64,000 nucleotides of DNA from Richelia sp. SL_2_1 (GCA_012033205.1 JAAUSO010000004.1:41279-105278), one strand, 5' to 3'; shown: positions 27,861-39,511, counted from the stretch's first letter. A program made the numbers and translations. Notes: a model not told the origin generated them from the letters alone.

Positions 27861-30288
27861 ATGAATTCCCCATCTCCACTTATTCCTATTGGAATTCTTA
27901 CCGAACGCGATATTCTGCAATTTCAGAAGTTGGAGTTAAATTTACAACGCACGCAGGTACAAACTGTCATGAGTTCGCTGCTATGTTTGGTAAATGCGGA
28001 GGAGTCATTATGGGCTGTACACCAGAAAATGCACCAGTATCGGGTACGAAGGCTGGTGATTGCTGGTCAAGCGGGAGAATTACGGGGTATAATTACGGAA
28101 ACTAGCTTACTGCAAGCTTTAGACCCGACTGAGATGTATGGGGTTTTGGATCTATTGCAACAAAAAGTAGAACGCTTGGAGCTACAAAGAAGTGAACTAT
28201 CGCAAAGCTACACCGAGCAATCTCAACTTTATCAGCAAGTACAAACGGCACTCGAAGAACGCAAGCAGATAGAAAAAGTACTGCGAGAGGAAAGAAATTT
28301 AACATCTGCTATTTTAGATGTAGCCGGAGCTTTAATTGTTGTTCTGGATAAACAAGGAAAAATTGTTAGCTTTAACCAAGCCTGTGAAAGAACCACTGGT
28401 TATAGTTTTGAAGAAGTAGAAAATAAGCAGGTATCGGATTTAATTGCTCCCGAAGAAATAGAAACTACTACAAAAGTGTTTGAGCAACTTAAAAAAGGTA
28501 ATTTTCCCAATCAATACCAAAATAATTGGGTAGCAAAAAATGGAAATCTCCATTTAATTAGCTGGTCAAATACTTGTTTAATTGATGATGATGGTTCTAT
28601 CAAATATATTATTGCAACTGGAATTGATATTACTGAAAAAACGCAAATAGAAGAAGATTTAAATCGCTTTTTCTCGCTTTCTCTGGATATGCTTTGCATC
28701 GCAGGGTTGGATGGCTATTTTAAACAAGTTAATCCAGCTTTTGAGGAAACTTTGGGGTATCAGAAAGTTGAATTATTTGCACAACCCTTTTTAAGTTTTA
28801 TTCACCCAGATGATGTTGCACCGACTTTAGCGGAAATGGACAAACTTTCCCAAGGAGTCAAAACTATTGCCTTTGAAAATCGCTATCGCTGTAAAAATGG
28901 TTCTTATAAGTGGCTACAGTGGAATGCGACTCCTTACGAGCAACTACTTTATGCAGTAGCGCGAGATATTACCGAACGCAAGCAGACGCAAGAAAAAATT
29001 AACGAGCAAGCTGCTTTACTAGATGTCGCTACCGATGCAATTTTGGTTCGGAACTTGGAAAACCAAATTTTATTTTGGAATCAAGGTGCGGAACGTTTAT
29101 ATGGCTTTACCTCAGCAGAAGCTTTGGGAAAAAATGCCGATGAATTACTTTTGGGCGATTCTTTACCACAATTAGAAGAAATCTATCAAGTACTGTTTGA
29201 TAAAGATTACTGGAAAGGGGAACTACATCAAGTTACTAAAGATGATAACGATATCGTGGTTTTTAGTACCTGGAACTTAGTACGCGACGAACAAGGGAAT
29301 CCCAAATCAATATTAATTGTTAATACTGATATTACCGAAAAAAAGCAATTAGAAGCTCAATTTCTCCGCGCTCAACGTTTGGAAAGTATCGGTACGTTAT
29401 CTGGTGGTATTGCTCACGATTTAAACAATATTTTCACCCCGATTTTGGCGATTTCTCAACTTCTTCCGCTTACAATTCCGAAAGCGGATGAACAAACTAG
29501 GCGTTTATTCGACGTACTTGAAAATAGTGCTAAACGGGGAGCAACTTTAGTTAAACAAGTGTTATCTTTTGCGCGAGGAGTTCAAGGCGATCGCACTCCG
29601 CTTCAAATTAAGCATATCATCTCGGAAATTAAAGATTTTGCTCGCAACACTTTTCCGAAATCAATAGAAATTCAAGTCGGTTTACCCGATGATTTACGGT
29701 TAATTAGCGCCGATGCAACACAAATTCATCAGGTTTTGATGAATCTTTGCGTCAATGCTCGCGATGCCATGCCTAAAGGCGGTACGCTGAGTATAGAAGC
29801 CGAAAACATTGATATTGATGAAAACTATGTCAAGATGAATTTAGATGCAACCGTAGGAAATTATGTTGTAGTTACAGTTGCAGATACGGGTACGGGTATT
29901 CCTCCAGAAACTAAGATGCGAATTTTTGAACCATTTTTTACTACTAAAGAACAAGGTAAAGGTACTGGATTAGGACTTTCAACCACAATTGGTATTATTA
30001 AAAGTCACGGTGGTTTTATTAATGTCTACAGCGAAGTTGGTGAAGGAACAAAATTTCAAGTTTATTTACCAGCAGTTCATATAGAAAAAATTGTACAAGA
30101 TGAAAAAATAGAAATTCCCGAAGGAAAAGGAGAATTAATTCTTTTAGCAGATGACGAGATGAGTATTAGGGATATTACAAAAGCATCTTTGGAAAAACAT
30201 AACTATCAAGTGCTTACTGCTAGTAATGGAATTGAAGCAATTGCGCTTTATGCTCAAAATCAAAACGAAATCAGCGCGGTATTAATGG

Positions 30289-31195
30289 ATATAAAGAAAA
30301 AGGAAATAGAATAACACCAAAAACATCCACAAAAAGGATAGTCGAAGCATCCATCAGGTATGCAGACAATATGGTTATTATCCTAAGACCGGAAGACGAT
30401 GCAACAGAAATACTCGAAAGAATCAATGAGTTTCTAACAGAACGCGGGATGAAGATAAGTGAGAAGAAGACAAAGATAACTGCTGCGACAGATGGATTCG
30501 ACTTTCTAGGATGGCATTTCAAAGTGCTTAAAGATGGAAGATTCAAAAGCTATCCCCCAGTGGACAACTTTAAAAAATTCCGTCAGAAAGTAAAAAACAT
30601 CGTTAATTGCTCGAACTATGGCTCTAAGGCAAAAGCTGAGAAGCTCGCACCAATAGTTAGAGGCTGGAGAAATTACCACAAGTTCTGTGACATGAGCAGC
30701 GCCAAGTTCTCCCTATGGCACATCAATCACAGAACGTGGAAAGTTTTCAATAAGGAAACGAAGAATACAAGAAAATCAACTACACAGTTGATTAAGAAAG
30801 CATTCCCAAGTGTCCCTTACTCCGAAAACAAGTTCGTAAATGTCAAAGGAGACAAATCCCCTTATGACAATGATATAACCTACTGGAGCGAACGCAATAG
30901 CAAGTTATATGACAACGAAACCTCTAAAGCTTTAAAAAGGCAAAACCATTCATGTAGTCACTGTGGATTAAAATTTACAAGCGAAGAGCGAGTACATCTA
31001 CACCACATTGACGGTAATCATAACAACTGGAAAACTAAAAATCTAGTGACAGTACATGAATCCTGTCATGATTATATACACATGAGCAAAGAAGTCATCT
31101 TCTAAGAATATCGGAAGCTGGATGCACGGAAACGCGCACGTCCAGATTTAAAAGAGAGGTGCGGAGGATAATACCTCCCATCGACTCTACCACTA
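30289..31195 (+). mobile_element. Group II intron, 3' part only
   Basis: The element keeps the end of the intron-encoded protein and a 3' RNA structure. After the ORF stop at 31105 the sequence AAGCTGGATGCACGGAAACG, then CGCACGTCCAGAT, has the shape of domain V, and a short domain VI-like hairpin follows, ending around 31195 (CTCTACC). The 5' RNA domains and most of the reverse transcriptase are missing, cut at about 30289 where the histidine kinase fragment is joined. The 3' flank does not restore the kinase receiver, so the junction is a deletion rather than a clean intron insertion. Confidence 0.75.
30290..31105 (+). pseudogene. Group II intron reverse transcriptase/maturase C-terminal fragment with HNH domain
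   Basis: The fragment begins inside the reverse transcriptase palm (IRYADNMVIIL, with YADN in place of the catalytic YADD), continues through the GFDFLGWHF motif and the maturase X domain (APIVRGWRNYHKFCD), and ends with an HNH endonuclease (CSHCGLKFTSEERVHLHHIDGNHNNW, shown here only as key residues C-x2-C, HHxD and N). The N-terminal two thirds of the protein are missing. An ATG at 30371 could start a 244-codon product, but without a catalytic palm it is unlikely to act as a transcriptase; DNA-binding/HNH or maturase activity is conceivable. Confidence 0.8.
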
Positions 31196-31201
31196 GCATA
31201 T

Positions 31202-32419
31202 CTATCCGATTAATTGAGCTACCCGGATTGCAGATGTAATAGCACCTTCATGTAAGCCATCTGCTAAGTAAGCACCTGCATGATAAGTATGGTTTTCTCC
31301 ATTAGTATCAACTACCTCGTCTCGGTATCGGAAAGATTCAACAGTATATAATGGCGTATCATGTTCCAAACGCTGAATAATTTGATCTCGATCAATTAAA
31401 GATTCAAGATTAAACGCCAAGTTATATTTAACTTCAGATGAGACACCACACAATTGATTGAGATAAGCATTATATCCCCATCCCGTCGCCGTCTCGAAAA
31501 AATCAAACTCCGAAGGTTGTTTAATACCGTATCTATCGTACATTGAAGTATCGGCATGAATCAGCGTGACTATTTGATTGTTCTCCCAAGCACGAAAGCG
31601 TCTGATTTCAGCAACTGTGGGATCTAACAATAGCTTTAGCACTCGATCCGGTGGAGTCGCAAACACAACTTTATCAAATCGATAGGTTGCACCGTCGGAT
31701 AGTTCAATTTTTACACCATCTTTGATTCTGGAAATATATGCAACGTTGATATTTCGCAGAATTTCCCCTTTAAAACGCTGTAAAATCTTTTCAATATAGG
31801 AATATACCCCACCTTTGATTCTAAACCAGTCAATAAAAATATAATCTCGCAGAGAGAGAATGCCTAATTCCGCAGGAAAATCATCAATCAGTTCAAAGTG
31901 CATCGAATAGCTGTACATCGTCAGCAATTTGATCCAGGTGTTTCTCACACATTGAGTCTTTAAAAAGTAAGATAAAGACCGATTATAGACGGACGGTATT
32001 TGAGCAAAATGAGTTTTTAACCAAAAACCAGCCGAACGAGCGTATAAACCGTCAAGCTTGAGAAATTCAATTAGTCGCTGTATTCCAGTGAAATTTTTGC
32101 GGATAGAGGAGGTAGAATGTATATGACGACCGTTTTTGAAAAACATCGTAGAAGCTAAATCTACAGGTTCTAAATCAACTTCTAATTCTTTCATCAAGTT
32201 AAGAAAATTATGAAAATTACCAGGAAATTCCAGTACTCCACCTTCTAAAAATTCGTTACATTCACAGCCTTCGGGTTTAACATTTTTATTAAGAGTGCGA
32301 ATATGTCCTCCTAAAATAGGCTGCTTTTCAAATACCGTGACATGATGACCTTGTTTATCGAGAAGATAAGCCGTGACTAAACCGCTAGCTCCCCCGCCAA
32401 TAATAGCTATTCTCATCAC
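31202..32419 (-). CDS. FAD-dependent amine-oxidase-type oxidoreductase
   Basis: The 405-residue protein starts with the Rossmann dinucleotide motif IAIIGGGASGLVTAYLL (about 4-20) followed by the acidic ribose-binding Glu in VTVFEKQPILGGH. It carries FATPPDRVLKLL in the second FAD-contact region and ends with GAYLADGLHEGAITSAIRVA, the C-terminal FAD motif. It belongs to the NAD/FAD-binding protein family related to amine oxidases and phytoene desaturases (COG2907-like), whose substrates are mostly unknown. The next gene upstream is a related oxidoreductase, suggesting a pigment or lipid-oxidation pair. No regulatory repeat is seen immediately upstream. Confidence 0.85.
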   Translation of the reverse strand: MMRIAIIGGGASGLVTAYLLDKQGHHVTVFEKQPILGGHIRTLNKNVKPEGCECNEFLEGGVLEFPGNFHNFLNLMKELEVDLEPVDLASTMFFKNGRHIHSTSSIRKNFTGIQRLIEFLKLDGLYARSAGFWLKTHFAQIPSVYNRSLSYFLKTQCVRNTWIKLLTMYSYSMHFELIDDFPAELGILSLRDYIFIDWFRIKGGVYSYIEKILQRFKGEILRNINVAYISRIKDGVKIELSDGATYRFDKVVFATPPDRVLKLLLDPTVAEIRRFRAWENNQIVTLIHADTSMYDRYGIKQPSEFDFFETATGWGYNAYLNQLCGVSSEVKYNLAFNLESLIDRDQIIQRLEHDTPLYTVESFRYRDEVVDTNGENHTYHAGAYLADGLHEGAITSAIRVAQLIG

Positions 32420-32583
32420 TCACTCCTGTAATAATTCTGTTTGATTAATCAAATTATTCGTAAACATAGGGAATAGGTAATAGTTAGTACCACCGGAGTT
32501 ATTTAAGAATAATTGAGTATAGGTAAGGGGTAAGAGAAGAATATTCAACAGCTTGGTAACTGAAATTCATTCCTAAATACCTA

Positions 32584-34125
32584 TTACCCATTACCCATCA
32601 AAATCTTGTCTCCCGATAACCTTTGATATAAAAGCGCTCCCGTCCAAAATGTCGGTGCAAATCCTGGATACCCCGATGAAGCATTGCAAAAATAAAAGTT
32701 ATTCAAAGAGGTTTGATGATTTAATCGACCAATCCCCATGTTTTTAGGGGTAAGACTGGAACCATAAGAATTGCCATGAGGACAATGACAAAATCGTTCG
32801 TTAGTTGTGGGACTGCCAGTAATTTTAAAGACTAAGTGTTGTCGAATATTTGGAATATATTGCTTCTCAACAACATCTAAAATAGAATTTAAAATCTCCT
32901 CTTTCTTTTGCCGATAAGCTTTTTCATCCCGTGTTTTAAGTTCTTGAAAATAGCTGTAGTCAGCCACAGTCAAAAATTCGATAATTTGACAGTCTTCGGG
33001 ACAATCACGCTCCTCGGTAGTTAATAAAGTGGGAGTAGTAATGGCAAAACTAGGATTCGAGTAATCGTGAGAAACGTACATTTGATAAAATGCCTCATTC
33101 AAGTCTTGATGACCTGTATGAAAAGTATTCCATTTACCAAATCCATAGTCTCGCAGATCAATATCTTTGACTACACAGTATGCCATGTAGTTTGAGGCAG
33201 AATATTCGTAATTAAGTTTTTTTCGCACCGTTGGAGAAAACTTTTCATATCCAATCATTTTGGCGGCTTTCTTGGGATCTATATTGCAAATGACGGTATC
33301 GGCAGTAAACTTATCAGTCTGATGGGTTATCAAATCCATAGCTTCAACACCTGTAACTGTCTTACCCAAAAGCATAAAGTTGACAACTTCAGTATTGAAA
33401 ATCACTTCACCACCATTATCAACAATCGCTTTTACTAACCCATTAATCACAGCTTCAAAATGATGGGTAGGATAATAAGCACCTTCTTGATATCCTGAAA
33501 ATAAAATTACCCAAGCATAAAAAGAAAGTTGATTTGGTGGAAGTAAAAAGTCTTGCCACTGCGAAGCTAAAAGCGTTTGTGCGGCTTGAGGTAATTTGAA
33601 TTTATCAAAAACATCTTGCAGCGTACTATTAAGATACATAACGGTGCTGCTGATTTCACCGAAATGCTGAAATAATTCCCCAGGATTCACCGGAGGAGAT
33701 CATATTTTCAATCCTTCTCTAATCTTTTTAACTTCAAAAACGAACTTACTAATTTTATCTGCATCTTCAGGAAACAAATCGGAAAGTCGTCGAATCAACT
33801 CTTGAGAATCCGAGGGAATATCTAAAGCATAATTTGGCATTCGCATATGGTCAAACCCATTTTGGTCATACCTTTCAAAAGTTATATCTTTATCTAAATT
33901 CAGTCTTTTCATCACTCGATTGACAGGTTTACCTTCACCACAATCCCAAACGTAGTGAAGTTGTGCGTTAAAGCGATATTTTTTAGCCATAGTAAAGGTA
34001 TGACCAAATCCACCCGGATACTCATGGGCTTCCAATACTTGCACCCGTTTTCCAGATTTTGCCATCAGTGCGCCGAATACTAAACCCGATAAACCGCTGC
34101 CTAAAATTAGGTAATCAGTTTTCAT
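32584..34125 (-). pseudogene. CrtISO/phytoene-desaturase-like FAD oxidoreductase with in-frame TGA
   Basis: The start is taken at MKTDYLILGSGLSGLV (34125), not the upstream ATG at 34173, because the FAD-binding motif begins there and an operator sits 69 nt before it. The first 141 codons hold the Rossmann motif and PGGFGHTFT. A TGA at 33700-33702 interrupts the frame (EGLKI-stop-SPPVNPGELF); the same frame continues to 32584 with all later motifs (SGYPGFAPTFWTGALL). Total length would be about 513, matching carotenoid isomerase/retinol saturase-type enzymes. A TGG-to-TGA change explains it simply. GTG 33690 could restart the C-terminal part. Confidence 0.78.
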
Positions 34126-34193
34126 AATCAGTTTTATTAAATAACTATATTTCTGCTCGATGCGAGCATACAATTCAATTTATAAAATAAATT

Positions 34194-34211
34194 TGAGAAA
34201 CTTGTGAGCAA
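34194..34211 (-). promoter_or_regulatory. TTCCTCACA direct-repeat operator upstream of FAD oxidoreductase
   Basis: Gene sense TTGCTCACAAGTTTCTCA, then 10 nt and ATAA. It is 69 nt before the preferred start 34125, supporting that start. Confidence 0.7.
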
Positions 34212-34329
34212 TCAGGAAATTTTTCTTCACAATACAGAGTACGCTTTATGCAAGTATCGGATATTACCTAAAAACCGATGTCCTGCCTTCTTAATATATT
34301 GTCAACTCTCGCGATCGCAAAGCCCCTCA

Positions 34330-34896
34330 TTAATTAAATGACCAGTCGCACAACTGGGTTGGTGACTTCATGCGGGGATTGGGATAGAGATACAACCCCT
34401 GCGCGTTCAAACTCGCCTGTTTAAAAATAATCCAGTCAACCCGATCTTCGCCTATCCCATCGCTATGCGCTAAATCTCCCTGGCTCAAAGATAATCGCCC
34501 TTCTTTGTCCCAAGTGAATTCTTTTTGAGGAATTTCAAGCCGGGTACTTTCACCCCAGGAAATCAACATTCCCTCACCGTATAGCCAATCCTTTGAAACC
34601 TTTCCCCGTAGGCACACAAAGTCACCACTGTGCGGATAGCCATAGTAACCATCGATAGTCGTACCTTTCTTCACATAATTTAAGCATACACTTGCTCCAT
34701 CGCGCCAATCTTGAGGTAATGGTTCAGTACATAACTGATAGGCTCCATCTGGAAGATTAGCCAGTGAAGTCTTTGCTATTGGCGAAATATCAGCCTTTCC
34801 TTCTTTTTCTAATGATGTGGCTAACGTTGCTGCGTTGGAAAATAGCAGCCAGCTAACTAAGCCTATCAAACCAATAGAGTTATACCAGTTAAACAT
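34330..34896 (-). CDS. Exported protein of unknown function
   Basis: 188 residues with an N-terminal signal/anchor helix (YNSIGLIGLVSWLLFSNAATLA) and a soluble domain containing LPDGAYQLCTEPLPQDWRDG, GYYGYPHSGDFVCLRG and a C-terminal QLCDWSFN. The four cysteines could form two disulfides. I do not know a function. A weak member of the operator family (34944-34962) lies 48 nt upstream. Confidence 0.65.
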   Translation of the reverse strand: MFNWYNSIGLIGLVSWLLFSNAATLATSLEKEGKADISPIAKTSLANLPDGAYQLCTEPLPQDWRDGASVCLNYVKKGTTIDGYYGYPHSGDFVCLRGKVSKDWLYGEGMLISWGESTRLEIPQKEFTWDKEGRLSLSQGDLAHSDGIGEDRVDWIIFKQASLNAQGLYLYPNPRMKSPTQLCDWSFN

Positions 34897-34943
34897 CTTA
34901 TATTTCTTTGACTGCTTTCAATTTTTATCCTATTGGAACAATT

Positions 34944-34962
34944 TGGCGAACTTGTGAGTCTG
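34944..34962 (-). promoter_or_regulatory. Degenerate TTCCTCACA operator
   Basis: Gene sense GACTCACAAGTTCGCCA, then 10 nt and ATAG. Weaker than the others, but the position and spacing agree. Confidence 0.5.
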
Positions 34963-35074
34963 CCAGCCGTTTAAGCATCTTCCCAAATGATTTATTAGAG
35001 TATTTGGTCAAAAACTAGAGAAGAAAAAATAAAAAGAACTGTATTGTAATATTTCCAGCACTAACCATACTCTG

Positions 35075-35299
35075 CTTTCATGGAGCGATCGCGATTGCGA
35101 TCGGCTTGGGGAAATCAACATTCCAACCTTGGTCATTCACGGTACCGCAGATCCGATGATTAACTATCAAAACGGGGTCACACTCGCTAAGGAAATTCCC
35201 GGTGCCACCTTGCTAACCCTGGAAGGAACAGCACACCAACTGCATCGAAATGATTGGGACACAATTACTAATGCCATCATCAAACACACAAAAGAATGA
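35075..35299 (+). pseudogene. Alpha/beta hydrolase C-terminal fragment
   Basis: The plus-strand frame reads LGEINIPTLVIHGTADPMIN, then KEIPGATLLTLEGTAHQLHR and ends KHTKE before TGA at 35297-35299. The D in GTADP and the H in GTAHQ are the usual catalytic Asp and His positions of alpha/beta hydrolases; the nucleophile half is missing. It lies between oppositely oriented genes and is a remnant. Confidence 0.7.
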
Positions 35300-35317
35300 T
35301 ATTTTTCTAAAATTTGA

Positions 35318-36079
35318 TTATTTTTCTGCAATTACTAACATTTCAAAATCTTCGGTTGATAATTTATCGGCTCGACTAAAAGCACCAAGTTTTGCACCAA
35401 AAATATCAATGTTTTGGAAATTCAATGTTTTTAATAGCCAAGTTATTTCGGATGGTACATAATATCTTTCATTATATTGAATCTCTTTTTTGTTGTTAGA
35501 ATCATCTTCGATATAGATAGTACTAGTATATCTAAAAGTCATTAAATCAAATGAACAATCACCGTATGTAGCATTCCCCGATTTTGCTTCTGGACTCAGA
35601 AATTCTTTTACTGAATGAAATAAGGGAAACAAACCGTTCAAAGTAGTAAAAATTAATTTTCCTTTTGTTTTTAAAGCATTGGCAGCATTCTGCAAAATTT
35701 GAAAATTCATTTGGTCGGTTTCCATTAAAGAAAATCCACCTTCACATAGCATAATAACTCAATCAAATTTATATAAATAAGGAAGTTTTCTTGCGTCATG
35801 TTTTTCAAAAACAATTTGGAGATTTTGTTCAGTTGCTTTTTGTTTTGCTCGTTGCAACATAGATTCGGATAAATCAATGCCAACAACTTTGTAGCCTCTT
35901 TTGGCTAATTCAATAGAATGCCTGCCAGTACCACAGCCTATATCAAGAATTTTTGCTTCTTTGTTATATTCGATTTCTTTTTCAATAAAATCGCACTCTC
36001 CAATAGTTCCTTGAGTGTAACTTTCGTTATCGTACTTAACTGCGTAATTGTCAAACAATTCTTCATACCACTGTTTCAT
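35318..36079 (-). pseudogene. SAM-dependent methyltransferase with in-frame TGA
   Basis: The N-terminal 106 codons carry class I methyltransferase motif I (ILDIGCGTGRHSIELA) and the acidic loop VVGIDLSESML. A TGA at 35759-35761 interrupts the frame exactly in motif IV (KFD-stop-VIMLCEGGFSLMETD), where homologues usually have an aromatic residue, so TGG to TGA is likely. The same frame continues to 35318 (LSPEAKSGNATYG, YVPSEITWLLKTLNF). The full length would be about 253 residues. The substrate is unknown. A restart at ATG 35752 would lack the SAM site. Confidence 0.82.
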
Positions 36080-36256
36080 CTCTTTTCTCCTTTTTTCTAT
36101 TAAAATTTTTCGGCGTATATCAGCTTTTTATTACAGCAATTTTTATCTCACTCAAATATAATCTTACTTTCCAGTTAGACTCATTGCTTAATCAATATTC
36201 AGCTTAATTATTGGTACTGTACTTAATAAGTATAACCACAAATAGTCAGTTTGATT

Positions 36257-37026
36257 TCATAGCCCTTTGTTTCTAATCTGCGTTTGCTTATGCGTTGAGA
36301 TTACGGCAATTGGAAGATTACTCTCAAACCAATTAGAAGGTAAATTTAACTCTTTTCCAGCATTGTTAATTATCGTCATTATTCTTTTCATATCTGTAAC
36401 TTTATGACGATAACAACCATTAGAACCTTTACCAGCCATCAAATTACCTTCACGTCCGTGGAAACCAAAATTGACTGGATTACCATTTTATCTTTCTGCC
36501 CTTTAGGAGAATAAAAATTACCGTAGGCAGGTTTGAAACTAGAACTATTATCGCGATTAATATAATCTAATGTATAGATACCATGCGGTGGGTGCCATTC
36601 ATAATAACGTGCGCCAATGGCAGAAAAGCTTTCTCTATTTATTTGATTGTTTTTGCTTTTATAAATAATCGTAGTTGTAACTTCGGGGGAAGTTTGACCA
36701 ATTTCAAAAACAATCATTACGGAAGATTTTGTTTTATTTTCTGGGTTATAACCAAATGTATTCAAACAAGATTCTACGGTTTCTTTGTCTCCGGTTTGAG
36801 GCATTCGATTGAGTAGCCCATTCAAACATTTATTCTCATTTGATGCTAAAGTTGAGTCATAATAAATGCTTTTATTTGGATTATAATTATCAAATTCGTA
36901 GGAGTAAATTTGTGCGGCATGAGTTTTTTCTAAAAGCAGGCTTACATTGAGTGATGTCAAAACGAGAAGCATCAATAGGTTATAAAATACTATTTTTGAC
37001 CAAACTTTTAAAAATAGCGTTATCAT
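36257..37026 (-). pseudogene. Exported protein, frameshifted, possible murein/transpeptidase-like end
   Basis: ATG 37026 starts an N-terminal anchor helix (IVFYNLLMLLVLTSLNVSLLL) and a domain ending at TGA 36439-36441. Shifting frame near 36480 gives NPVNFGFHGREGNLMAGKGS, then NGCYRHKVTDMKRIM, continuing to 36257. This is more protein-like than the nominal ending, so one gene of about 256 codons was broken by a one-base indel in GATAAAATGG. The HG..GS.GC pattern recalls cell-wall L,D-transpeptidases, but I would not assign this. The nominal stop overlaps the 61-codon frame as ATGA, so translational coupling is the alternative reading. Confidence 0.55.
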
Positions 37027-37153
37027 TTTTATGACTCCTATAAATAATAACGTTCTATCAATAATATAATCTCTAGTTTTGTGTAGGAGCTAAAGGCTGA
37101 ATGTAATTTTTAATTACTAACCTTTTCACTAATGATATTTCATCAAAATTACA

Positions 37154-37723
37154 TCAATAACTAATTACAAAAAAGCTTGTTCCAACTTGATTCAATGGTA
37201 AAGCAAAACTATCCTGCCTTTGTAGTGGAATTTCTTGAAGTAGTCTCATATTACTACCAAAAATTTTATACGCTGCTACCGCACAGGCTGTCTGTGAATC
37301 TAAAAGTTGTTTCTCACTTTCTTCAAATTTAATTAAAGTTGAAGGATGTTTTCCAATTTGTAAAAGCATCATTTTGTATTCTCCTCTTTCATAGTCCGTT
37401 AATTTAGACATCCAAGGCTGTCTATATTCATTACGCCATTGTGGAATCGTATTCCCAGAAAAAGTCAACATAGCGGGGGTTTTCAAAGTTATTCCATTAT
37501 CTAAAAAATATGTTGATGCCGGAATTTTGACCAAACAACCGTTTTGACGAGTAAATATTATCGTTCCAGGAGTAATTTCATGTTTGATAACGATTGCAAG
37601 CGGTTCTTGAATTTGTAGAATTTTTGCACTTTCTAAATCAGATGTTGCTGTTTGTGCATCAGTTTGGTTGCAAGTTAAAGCAGCTAAAAAAACAGCAAAG
37701 ATAAAACTCCAAAAAAATTTCAT
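37154..37723 (-). CDS. Exported protein of unknown function
   Basis: 189 residues with a signal peptide (FFWSFIFAVFLAALTCNQTDA), then IKHEITPGTIIFTRQNGCLV and a beta-rich, later helical domain (LTDYERGEYKMMLLQIGKH, QLLDSQTACAVAAYKIFG). No family recognised. It is probably expressed together with the similar-sized exported genes on either side, all on the minus strand. Confidence 0.6.
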   Translation of the reverse strand: MKFFWSFIFAVFLAALTCNQTDAQTATSDLESAKILQIQEPLAIVIKHEITPGTIIFTRQNGCLVKIPASTYFLDNGITLKTPAMLTFSGNTIPQWRNEYRQPWMSKLTDYERGEYKMMLLQIGKHPSTLIKFEESEKQLLDSQTACAVAAYKIFGSNMRLLQEIPLQRQDSFALPLNQVGTSFFVISY

Positions 37724-37959
37724 AACTATCCTCCGTAGACAATAAATAATAAGTTATAAATATTGTCCAAAGGTAATTTGATGTAGGGATTTTAGATTGT
37801 GAATTAGCTATTATAGACAACTGTCATATGTAAAACATTTGCTAGATAGCTTTACTCAAATCTTTGGGAATTTATAAGTATGTAGTAGATGCACTCACAG
37901 CTAGTTTTGTCAGAATTGATGCAGAATTAGATTGCTCAAGAAGTATTTTTTTCCGAAAT

Positions 37960-38985
37960 TTAGTTACAACCTGTTGCCGTGCAGTTACGAGGTTTGTCAA
38001 CCACTGGTTCTGGATTACTAATTCGTACTACTTCTTGCTTGCTATGGACGGGTGTACAATTGGCGATCGCGTGGGTTTCTGCTTCCCGACGGCTGACTCC
38101 ACCTGTATTTAGACGTTGTTCAAAGGCTTGTTGATTATTTACAACACCTATAGCCGTTTCAAAGGCTGTATTCATTTTGTTTTGAACGCTACCACGATTT
38201 TCGATTGTATCCATCTTAGTAGTAGAAAGATCCAAGGCATAACCGAAACCACCACCAGCAATCCTTCTGGGTTTTAGGGCAAAGCCTTGACGATAATTAA
38301 CACTAGTACCGCAAGCCGAACGGTAGTTGAAAGAAAATGCTTCACCACCAGTTCCAGGTGCTTGGGAACCAAACTGAATGCTGTTGTATTCGTCACCATC
38401 AACTTTAACTTTTGTGGATGGCGAAACGCTAGTTGCACCAGTATTTACAGACATTTGATTCTTTTGGTCGCCGGTTCTAGCTTCACCACCTTCGCTAACA
38501 TTCAAGTTAGTATTGCGACTGTTGCCACTATCGCTAACTGTTGCTTTAGCATTACTCTCGCTAGATGAATTAGAACGACTTCTAGAATTAGAGTTTGAAG
38601 AAGCAGGAGCAATCACAGTTGTGTTCGTTCCACCATTTCGACTTTTTGGTTTACATTAGGAGCGTGATTATTACCACCTCCGTTATGACCGTTGTGCGGT
38701 GGTTTTTGATGCCCATTGCCACGAGAATCGTAAATTGCGGTATTACTTGCATCGCAACGAGGATCGAGCGGTACAATTGTCGTTTCTGGCTTCACAATTA
38801 ATTAACTGACGTAATCTACCAGTTGGATTAATTGTCAAGTTACTTCCGCTAACAGAAGTTTCGGGACCAATAGCACGACCATTAAATTCTTGCTCAACAT
38901 TTTGACCAAAGACTGGATTTGCCAGAAAAACAGCACTTGCTGAAAAACCAACGAAACCGATTGTTACCACTTTTTTGACTAACAT
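37960..38985 (-). pseudogene. Exported low-complexity protein broken by two frameshifts
   Basis: ATG 38985 starts a signal peptide (VVTIGFVGFSASAVFLANPVFG) and TSVSGSNLTINPTGRLRQLI. Near 38795 the frame shifts to PETTIVPLDPRCDASNTAIY and GNGHQKPPHNGHNGGG; near 38640 it shifts again to NGGTNTTVIAPASS and a Ser/Asn/Arg-rich stretch, ending CTATGCN at 37960. The three overlapping frames join smoothly into one protein of about 340 residues with a secreted beta-structured C-terminal half. Family unknown. Two indels within about 180 bp indicate decay or sequencing error. A half-conserved operator at 39512 is far (about 530 nt) upstream. Confidence 0.65.
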
Positions 38986-39511
38986 AATACCCTCCTATTG
39001 ATTAAGTATTATGGCTGACAAATAAGCAAAGTTTTTGTTACTTACTATTTAGCAAATTATTGTTTTTTTCACAGCATCAAATGCTGGATTTACTTAATTC
39101 CTCAAGTAGTAGTTTACTGCTTTAAACTCAAGCAGAGAGATATCACCTAAGTATCAGCCAAATTTAAACTGACTTAAATTGACTCATATGTACATAATAA
39201 TACTTGTCGGTTGGTTGATGTTTAAGCTATTCATTGGTACTCCTAGAAACTTTTTTTCAAATGCAATCAATAAACAGAAATTGCGTTTTTTCAAATAAAA
39301 GCAGTATATTAAGTCAAAAACATCAATAATTTCAAACACTTTTTATTTTTTTACAACTATGTATTCCCTCCTTTAAAATCCTTAAAATCTTTACTTTGCC
39401 GAACAAGCAGAAAAACTATGAGAACTTACGTTCTAAAGATTACTCAAACAACGCTCTATACATATATTGGGCAAATGTAATCATCTATACTGCAATCTTA
39501 TTAATTAATTG

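Larger units (their letters stand above)
27249..30314 (+). pseudogene. CBS-PAS hybrid histidine kinase, receiver domain truncated by group II intron
   Basis: The ORF encodes two CBS pairs (about 1-320), a coiled linker, three PAS/PAC domains (about 345-465, 470-580, 585-705), a HisKA with phospho-acceptor His near 723 (LSGGIAHDLNNIF), a HATPase (about 830-940, with GTGIPP and GKGTGLGLS) and the start of a receiver domain (LILLADDEMSIRD). At about 30288, after the phospho-acceptor Asp (AVLMD), the sequence switches to group II intron, losing most of the receiver. The 5' end is also doubtful: TAATAA precedes the TTG start and the paralogue at 53238 has about 45 more N-terminal residues. A palindromic repeat (27562) and an STRR array (27817) are inserted in frame in the CBS region. 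Confidence 0.85.

Noticed and set aside
32584..36079. Genetic-code change with TGA read as Trp
   Set aside because: Several intact genes here end in TGA, and single TGG-to-TGA changes or sequence errors explain the cases.
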